A stretch of DNA of 27,764 nt from Deltaproteobacteria bacterium. GTDB lineage: Bacteria > Desulfobacterota_E > Deferrimicrobia > Deferrimicrobiales > Deferrimicrobiaceae. The notes under the pieces were generated by a model that was not told the origin of the DNA, did no database searches, and saw only the letters and a list, made by a program, of their open reading frames with translations. The stretch spans positions 1-27,764 of the forward strand of contig JAMDBZ010000013.1 of assembly GCA_023488945.1 (NCBI GenBank). Reading direction: 5' to 3'. Of this stretch, positions 23,618-27,764 are shown piece by piece (position 1 is the first letter of the stretch; every line of letters begins with the position of its first letter). The translations under genes were made by a program, and so were the position numbers.

Positions 23618-23893
23618 TTATCCCCGAATCCTGCGGTACGTCTCGATGTAGATCACCCGGCGAGGGCCGATGGCGACGATGTCGATCAGGTCGGTCTTCG
23701 ACCGGTAGATGATGCGGAATCGCCCGACCCGATAGCTCCGCAATCCTTCGAGCTCTTCTTTCAGGGCCTTTCCCGAACACGGGTCGTTCAGGATCGCCTG
23801 AACGGCAGCCCGAACCTTCTTCTTCAGATCGGGATGAAGGCCGCGAATGAGCCTGGCGACGTCATCGGGGATCCGAAGCCTTCCCGGGCCCAT
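23618..23893 (-). CDS. RelE/ParE-family toxin (copy 2)
   Basis: A 91-aa RelE/ParE toxin, a paralogue of the copy at 19549-19824 with the same length and about 80% identity. The core KALKEELEGLRSYRVGRFRIIYR and the tail VAIGPRRVIYIETYRRIRG are preserved. Substitutions are mostly conservative (V/I, L/I, K/R), which suggests selection for function rather than decay. It lies 9 bp after its antitoxin gene. A tRNA fragment sits directly beyond its stop codon. Confidence 0.9.
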   Translation of the reverse strand: MGPGRLRIPDDVARLIRGLHPDLKKKVRAAVQAILNDPCSGKALKEELEGLRSYRVGRFRIIYRSKTDLIDIVAIGPRRVIYIETYRRIRG

Positions 23894-23902
23894 CGAAAGG
23901 AT

Positions 23903-24163
23903 CTACCGGAAGATCTCGTCCAGCGAATAGATCCTCGCCTTTTTCCGCCGAATCGACTCCACTCCGGCCCTGATGTCGGCCATCAGCTCGGGCTCCGAGC
24001 GCACAAACAGGGTCTCCTTCCAATTCTCGAACTCCTCCGGGCTGACCAGGACCGCCGCCGGACGGCCGTTTCGCGTGATCAGGATCTCCTCATCGGTCCG
24101 TTCGACCGCATCGACGAGGCTGCTGAGCTTCATCTTGGCTTCCGAAAGCGACAGGGTTCTCAT
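23903..24163 (-). CDS. Phd/YefM-family antitoxin (copy 2)
   Basis: An 86-aa Phd/YefM antitoxin, MRTLSLSEAKMKLSSLVDAV...ILITRNGRPAAVLVSPEEFENW, with the same C-terminal ARIYSLDEIFR as copy 1. About 74 of 86 residues are identical. AGAGG precedes the ATG. Cross-talk with copy 1 is likely given that both operators share TTGACC-N8-GGTCA and the toxin-binding tails are identical. Confidence 0.9.
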   Translation of the reverse strand: MRTLSLSEAKMKLSSLVDAVERTDEEILITRNGRPAAVLVSPEEFENWKETLFVRSEPELMADIRAGVESIRRKKARIYSLDEIFR

Positions 24164-24183
24164 CGTTCCGACCTCTTTTCGGG

Positions 24184-24230
24184 TTGACCTGAATAATGGT
24201 CAATATACACCCGCCTCGCGCCGTCGTCAA
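24184..24230 (-). promoter_or_regulatory. Promoter and operator of RelE/Phd module 2
   Basis: On the minus strand TTGACG (24230-24225) and TATATT (24207-24202) are 17 bp apart. A perfect inverted repeat TTGACC-N8-GGTCAA (24184-24203) abuts the -10 box. It has the same architecture as the promoter of module 1. Confidence 0.65.
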
Positions 24231-24255
24231 CGACGGATTGCCACGACGGATTGCC
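24231..24255 (+). repeat. 12-bp direct repeat at the module 2/ATPase junction
   Basis: CGACGGATTGCC occurs at 24231-24242 and again at 24244-24255, one base apart. It lies exactly where homology to the other Phd promoter region ends and the ATPase remnant begins. It may be a scar of recombination or replication slippage. Confidence 0.5.
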
Positions 24256-24799
24256 GGGAAAACTCCACGGCGACCCGGAGGAGTTCGAAGGGCAGCGAAG
24301 GAGTTTCCGGCCGTCGTTCTCACCGGCCCCCGGCAGTCGGGCAAAACGACTCTCCTCAAGCATCTTTTTCGGGGATCCCACCGGTACGTGTCTCTGGAGC
24401 CGCCGGACGTCCGCGCCGCGGCCACCGAGGATCCCCGGTCCTTCCTCGAACTGAACAATCCTCCGGTCATCTTCGACGAGGTCCAGTACGCGCCGTCCTT
24501 GTTGCCGTATATCAAGGAGCGGATCGACGAGCGGCGGGAATGGACGGGCCAGTTCCTGCTTACAGGATCCCAGAACCTCCTGATGTCGGAACAGGTCACA
24601 GAATCCCTGGCGGGCCGGGAAGCTGATCCCGATCGAGGTCAAGCTGTCGGGCACGCCCGTCCGGGCGATGGCGAAGAACATCGAGTCCTTCCGCCGGGAT
24701 CTGGGGGCCGCGACCGAGAAGGGCTACGTAATCCACCCGGGTGACACGACGCTTCCTGTCGGCCCGGATGCGGTGGCCCTTCCGTTCGCGCTGCTGTGA
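24256..24799 (+). pseudogene. AAA_14/DUF4143-type ATPase gene with large internal deletion
   Basis: The first part (about 24286-24610) encodes the P-loop half of a AAA_14 ATPase: AAKEFPAVVLTGPRQSGKTTLLKHLF (Walker A GPRQSGKT), VIFDEVQYAPSLL (Walker B) and FLLTGSQNLLMSEQVTESLAGR. From about 24612, in another frame, the end of the DUF4143 part follows: KLIPIEVKLSGTPVRAMAKNIESF through to LPFALL and a TGA at 24797-24799. Intact family members have about 400 residues or more, so roughly half is missing, and the native N-terminus is also lost. These ATPases are common accessory or TA-island genes of unclear role. The remnant is non-functional. Confidence 0.8.
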
Positions 24800-24803
24800 C
24801 CGG

Positions 24804-24848
24804 GGCTGATCCAGAATCATCTGCTCTACCGTTGAGCTACGTGGGGCC
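24804..24848 (-). repeat. tRNA 5'-half fragment at the right border of the island
   Basis: Bases 24821-24842 match the 5' part of tRNA-Thr (D arm plus acceptor junction) without a mismatch over 22 bases. The preceding GAATCAT resembles the anticodon stem. There is no matching 3' half: no T arm follows. It is the only 5'-half fragment in the window and complements the 3' fragments, as expected if crossovers occurred in the anticodon loop. Confidence 0.75.
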
Positions 24849-24912
24849 AGGTCTCAGCCTCCCCCAACCCCCTTGAACGGAACCGCCGTCCGGTCGAAAA
24901 TCCCTTCAGGTC

Positions 24913-25707
24913 ATGAAGAAGTATTGGCGGATCTACAAGGTCAGCTGGCAGAGGCATCTTGCGTACCGGTTCAACTTCGTCCTGGGGCGGATCCGGAACG
25001 TCATCGTCCTGCTCTTGCTCTATTTCGTCTGGCTGAACCTGACCAAGGCGTCGGGCCGGTTCGCCGCCTGGTCAGGCCCCGAGCTGTTCACCTACGTCTT
25101 CGGGGTCACCCTCCTGCGATCGGTCATCTTCGGCGCCCAGTCCCGCGAGGCGGCCCAGGAGATCAACGACGGGACGTTCTCCACATATCTCCTGAAGCCG
25201 GCCAGCCACTTCTGGCTCGTCTTCTTCCGGGAGCTCGCCGAAAGGACTCTCAATCTCATTGCGGCGGTCGGAGAGGTGCTCCTTCTGGCGTTCGTCCTGG
25301 ACGTCTCCTTCGTTCCGCCTCCCGGCGGGACGCGCCTTCTCTTGTTCGTCGTGTCGTGCGTCCTGGCGCTCTTCCTCTACTTCGTCATGAGCTACACCGT
25401 GAGTCTTTTCGCCTTTTGGTCGCGCGAGGCGATGGGGCCCCGCTTCCTCTACGAGTGGATCCTCGAGTTCGCCTCGGGCGCCTATTTCCCCCTGGACATC
25501 CTGTCCCGGCCATTCCGCATGGCCCTCCAGGCGCTCCCCTTTTCGGGCCTGATCTACCTCCCCGTCACGATATACTTGGGGAGGCATTCGGCCTCGGAGG
25601 CCGGCGCGATGATCCTTTTCCAGATGGTATGGCTCGCAGTCCTCAGCGCCTCGGCGCGCCTGGTCTGGAGGAGGGGGCTCAAACGGTTCACCGGCGAGGG
25701 GATCTGA
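24913..25707 (+). CDS. ABC-2 family exporter permease 1
   Basis: A 264-aa integral membrane protein with about six hydrophobic segments (near 28-45, 60-75, 110-130, 145-170, 175-190 and 228-248). It resembles the ABC2_membrane_6 family (PF06182), whose members pair with a second permease and one ATPase. The N-terminal YWRIYKVSWQRHLAYRFNF and the segment INDGTFSTYLLKPASHFW are typical. The substrate is unknown. The ribosome binding site is weak. It starts only 65 bp from the tRNA fragment, so its promoter may lie in, or have been changed by, the island. Confidence 0.88.
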   Translation: MKKYWRIYKVSWQRHLAYRFNFVLGRIRNVIVLLLLYFVWLNLTKASGRFAAWSGPELFTYVFGVTLLRSVIFGAQSREAAQEINDGTFSTYLLKPASHFWLVFFRELAERTLNLIAAVGEVLLLAFVLDVSFVPPPGGTRLLLFVVSCVLALFLYFVMSYTVSLFAFWSREAMGPRFLYEWILEFASGAYFPLDILSRPFRMALQALPFSGLIYLPVTIYLGRHSASEAGAMILFQMVWLAVLSASARLVWRRGLKRFTGEGI

Positions 25708-25711
25708 AGGC

Positions 25712-26497
25712 GTGGCCAGATACCTGAGGATCTGGAAGCAGCTCACCCGGTGCGCCTTCCTCGCCTACGGAAGCAACGCGATCGACGCGGCCACCTACTT
25801 CCTCGGCAAGCTCGTCCGCTTCGGCTTCTTTCTCCTTCTGATCCACTCGCTCTTCGACCACACGGACAACCTCGGCGGATACGACCGGCACGAGGCGATC
25901 CTCTTCTTCCTGACCTTCAACCTGACCGACGTCCTGGCGCAGGCGTTCTTAAGGGGGATCTATCAGCTGCAGGGCGACATCCGGCTGGGGAAGTTCGACT
26001 ACGTCATTTCCAAGCCGGTCGATCCGCTCTTCTACAGTCTGGCTCGCCTGACGGACATCCTGGACATCATCTTCCTCGTCCCAATCGTCCTGCTGATCGT
26101 CGTCACCGTGTATCAGCTCAAGGCCGCGCTGACCGTCGCGGCCGTGGCAGTGTACCTCCTGCTCGTGCTTCTCGGCATGGCGATCGTGCTCTCGCTCCAT
26201 ATCGTCTCCGGGGCGCTGACCGTCTGGACGATGGAGACGGAGAACCTGATCTGGCTCTACCGGGAGTCGATGACGATCGGCCGGTTCCCGCCGGAGATTT
26301 ACTCCGACGTCATCCGGTTCATCTACACGTACATCATGCCCGTCATCATCATCATCGCCTTCCCGGTCAAGGGGATGCTCGGGAGGCTGGCGGCCGGAGA
26401 CATTCTCCTGGCATTCGCGGCCGCCATGATCTTCCTGGCCGGCTCCGTCGTCTTGTGGCGGGCTTCCCTCAAGCGCTATTCGAGCGCCTCGAGCTGA
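25712..26497 (+). CDS. ABC-2 family exporter permease 2
   Basis: A 261-aa membrane protein of the same permease family as its upstream neighbour, with about six hydrophobic spans. Landmarks are FLTFNLTDVLAQAFLRGIYQLQGDIRLGKFDYVISKPVDPLFYSL, which aligns with the equivalent segment in permease 1, and the hydrophobic pair VPIVLLIVVTVYQL and YLLLVLLGMAIVLSL. The start is GTG at 25712, with GAAGG just upstream. It starts 4 bp after permease 1 and ends 2 bp before the ATPase gene, so the three are one transcript and probably one heteromeric exporter. Confidence 0.88.
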   Translation: MARYLRIWKQLTRCAFLAYGSNAIDAATYFLGKLVRFGFFLLLIHSLFDHTDNLGGYDRHEAILFFLTFNLTDVLAQAFLRGIYQLQGDIRLGKFDYVISKPVDPLFYSLARLTDILDIIFLVPIVLLIVVTVYQLKAALTVAAVAVYLLLVLLGMAIVLSLHIVSGALTVWTMETENLIWLYRESMTIGRFPPEIYSDVIRFIYTYIMPVIIIIAFPVKGMLGRLAAGDILLAFAAAMIFLAGSVVLWRASLKRYSSASS

Positions 26498-26499
26498 CG

Positions 26500-27489
26500 A
26501 TGCCGGTCATCGACGTCCGGGGTCTCTCGAAGACCTACGAGTACCATCGGAAGCCGCCGGGGATCGGAGGAAGCATCCGGGCGCTGTTCAACAGAGAGAA
26601 GGTTGCCGTCCGGGCCGTGAGCGACATCAGCTTCTCGGTGGAGGAGGGGGAATTGGTCGGGTTCCTTGGGCCCAACGGGGCGGGCAAGACCACGACCCTC
26701 AAGATGCTCTCCGGAATCCTTTATCCGACCGCCGGAGACGCGAAGGTGCTGGGATACACTCCGTGGGAGCGGAACCCCGAATACCAGCGCCGGTTTGCCC
26801 TCGTCATGGGGCAACGGAATCAGCTCTGGTGGGACCTCCCGGCGCGTGAGAGCTTCATCCTGAACAAGGAGATCTATGGGCTGTCGGACCGAGAGTATCA
26901 TAAGACCCTCGGCGAGATGACCGACCTGCTGGATCTTCGCGACGTCATGGATGCCCCCGTTCGCAAACTCTCATTGGGTCAGCGGATGAAGTGCGAACTG
27001 GTGGCCGCGCTGATCCATGAACCGAAGGTCTTGTTCCTCGACGAGCCCACGATCGGCCTGGACGTCGTGGCCCAGAAGAACATCCGCGACTTCCTGAAAC
27101 GTTATTGCCGGGAGAGGAGGGTGACCATCGTCCTCACTTCTCACTACATGGAAGACATCAAGGAGATGTGCGAGCGGGTGATCATCATCGACCGGAGCCG
27201 GATCGTCTACGACGGCAACCTGGTGGACCTGATCGCCCGGTATGCGCCGGAAAAGCGGCTGACGGTCACGTTCGACGGAGACGGGGTCGCAAGAGAGCAG
27301 GTCAGCCGGTTCGGACCGGTCGAGTCGTTCACCCGCTACAGGACGGTGTTGAAGGTCGGCCGGCGCGATGCCAAAGACGCGGCAGCGGCAATCCTCTCAT
27401 CGGGTCTGCCGGTGTCCGACCTGCTGATCGACGAGGTGGAGGTGGGCGAGGTCATCCGGAGGATATTCGACGGCGCCGTCAGATTGTAG
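26500..27489 (+). CDS. ABC exporter ATP-binding protein
   Basis: A 329-aa nucleotide-binding subunit of the exporter formed with the two permeases. It shows Walker A GPNGAGKTT (57-65), the Q-loop VMGQRNQ (102-108), the signature LSLGQ (157-161), Walker B VLFLDEP (177-183) and the H-loop SHYMED. The first 35 residues carry an insertion (YHRKPPGIGGSIRALFNRE) typical of the family that pairs with PF06182 permeases. The C-terminal 80 residues (RLTVTFDGDG...) form a small regulatory domain. The ATG at 26500 lies 2 bp after the permease stop; longer upstream in-frame readings overlap the permease and are rejected. Confidence 0.93.
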   Translation: MPVIDVRGLSKTYEYHRKPPGIGGSIRALFNREKVAVRAVSDISFSVEEGELVGFLGPNGAGKTTTLKMLSGILYPTAGDAKVLGYTPWERNPEYQRRFALVMGQRNQLWWDLPARESFILNKEIYGLSDREYHKTLGEMTDLLDLRDVMDAPVRKLSLGQRMKCELVAALIHEPKVLFLDEPTIGLDVVAQKNIRDFLKRYCRERRVTIVLTSHYMEDIKEMCERVIIIDRSRIVYDGNLVDLIARYAPEKRLTVTFDGDGVAREQVSRFGPVESFTRYRTVLKVGRRDAKDAAAAILSSGLPVSDLLIDEVEVGEVIRRIFDGAVRL

Positions 27490-27764
27490 GCCCCCCCTGA
27501 CGACTGCAGCGCGTCGTAAGTCGCAGGAAGTCCGAATTTAGCCACTTATTTACCACATCGTGGCAAATAGTTACCATCCGCCAAGTATGGGGCGGACGCA
27601 AGGAACCGCGAATACGTCTAAATGATCTAACGGACCTCACGGCTGTCCCGTTGTTATTTGAATAGATTCAACTGGTTATCAGGCTCGGGTAGCAAACCTG
27701 AACGCTCGTAATTCGTAAGTATCTGGAACAACGGTTCTTTTTCGAAAACGGAGATGCTCAGAAT
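27490..27764. other. AT-richer non-coding right end
   Basis: No gene is seen in the last 275 bp. From about 27530 the base composition turns clearly AT-richer than the rest. An imperfect palindrome TTTACCAC-ATC-GTGGCAAA (27549-27567) stands near the switch. A short CGACT/AGTCG inverted repeat (about 27505-27527) just after the ATPase stop could form a terminator but lacks a T-run. Confidence 0.45.

Noticed and set aside
24804..24848. A second tRNA gene (5' half with a Gln-like CTG loop)
   Set aside because: No T arm or 3' acceptor strand follows, so no cloverleaf can form; treated as a fragment.
18753..24850. Classical integron with attC sites or a CRISPR array
   Set aside because: The recombinase shows no sign of the integron-specific IntI insertion, the repeats are tRNA-derived rather than attC-like, and there are no regularly spaced short repeats.

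Overview
The window comes from a high-GC Gram-negative bacterium. The type IV pilus order pilB-pilT-pilC-pilS directly downstream of aroE, and the pairing of a TIGR03960-type radical SAM protein with RNase G, match what I recall of Desulfuromonadia (Geobacter-like) deltaproteobacterial chromosomes. This affiliation is an inference from gene order and protein resemblance; no database search was possible.

Layout. (1) 77-5910, minus strand: type IV pilus motor operon pilB (extension ATPase), pilT (retraction ATPase), pilC (platform protein) and pilS (sensor kinase). pilR probably follows just off the left edge. (2) 5894-9553, minus strand: a GntR/FCD regulator and selA form one unit, followed by a small HNH endonuclease gene translationally coupled to aroE. 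selA implies that the organism uses selenocysteine. (3) 9706-10497, plus strand: a TIM-barrel sugar isomerase/AP-endonuclease-2-like protein, divergent from the GntR gene across a promoter/operator region. (4) 10525-14532, minus strand: a tightly overlapping three-gene signalling unit. It encodes a large P-loop ATPase fused to an RsbW-like HATPase, a STAS protein, and a GAF-like/HD-GYP phosphodiesterase. (5) 14586-18617, plus strand: the radical SAM/DUF2344 fusion protein and RNase G. (6) About 18.75-24.85 kb: an accessory island. (7) 24913-27489, plus strand: a complete ABC-2 type exporter operon (two permeases and an ATPase). It is followed by about 275 bp of visibly AT-richer sequence with no gene.

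The accessory island is the most interesting part. It holds a tyrosine recombinase, one intact tRNA-Thr(CGT), and a row of small toxin-antitoxin (TA) modules: PIN/RHH (VapBC-like), RelE/Phd, MNT/HEPN, a frameshifted HEPN/MNT, a second RelE/Phd, and a gutted AAA-DUF4143 ATPase gene. The modules are punctuated by partial copies of the tRNA gene. One is a perfect 35-bp copy of the 3' end (21320), two are clear degenerate 3' copies (22618, 23565), two are strongly eroded (18753, 19501), and one is a 5'-half copy at the right border (24804). The two best matching 3' copies also share flanking sequence that is not part of the tRNA. The two RelE/Phd modules are paralogues (about 80-86% protein identity by hand count) and keep the same promoter/operator layout. 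The simplest reading is repeated recombinase-mediated capture of defence or addiction cassettes at a tRNA attachment site. This would be a tRNA-punctuated cassette array, working somewhat like an integron but with tRNA-derived sites.

No rRNA, CRISPR array or insertion-sequence transposase was seen.
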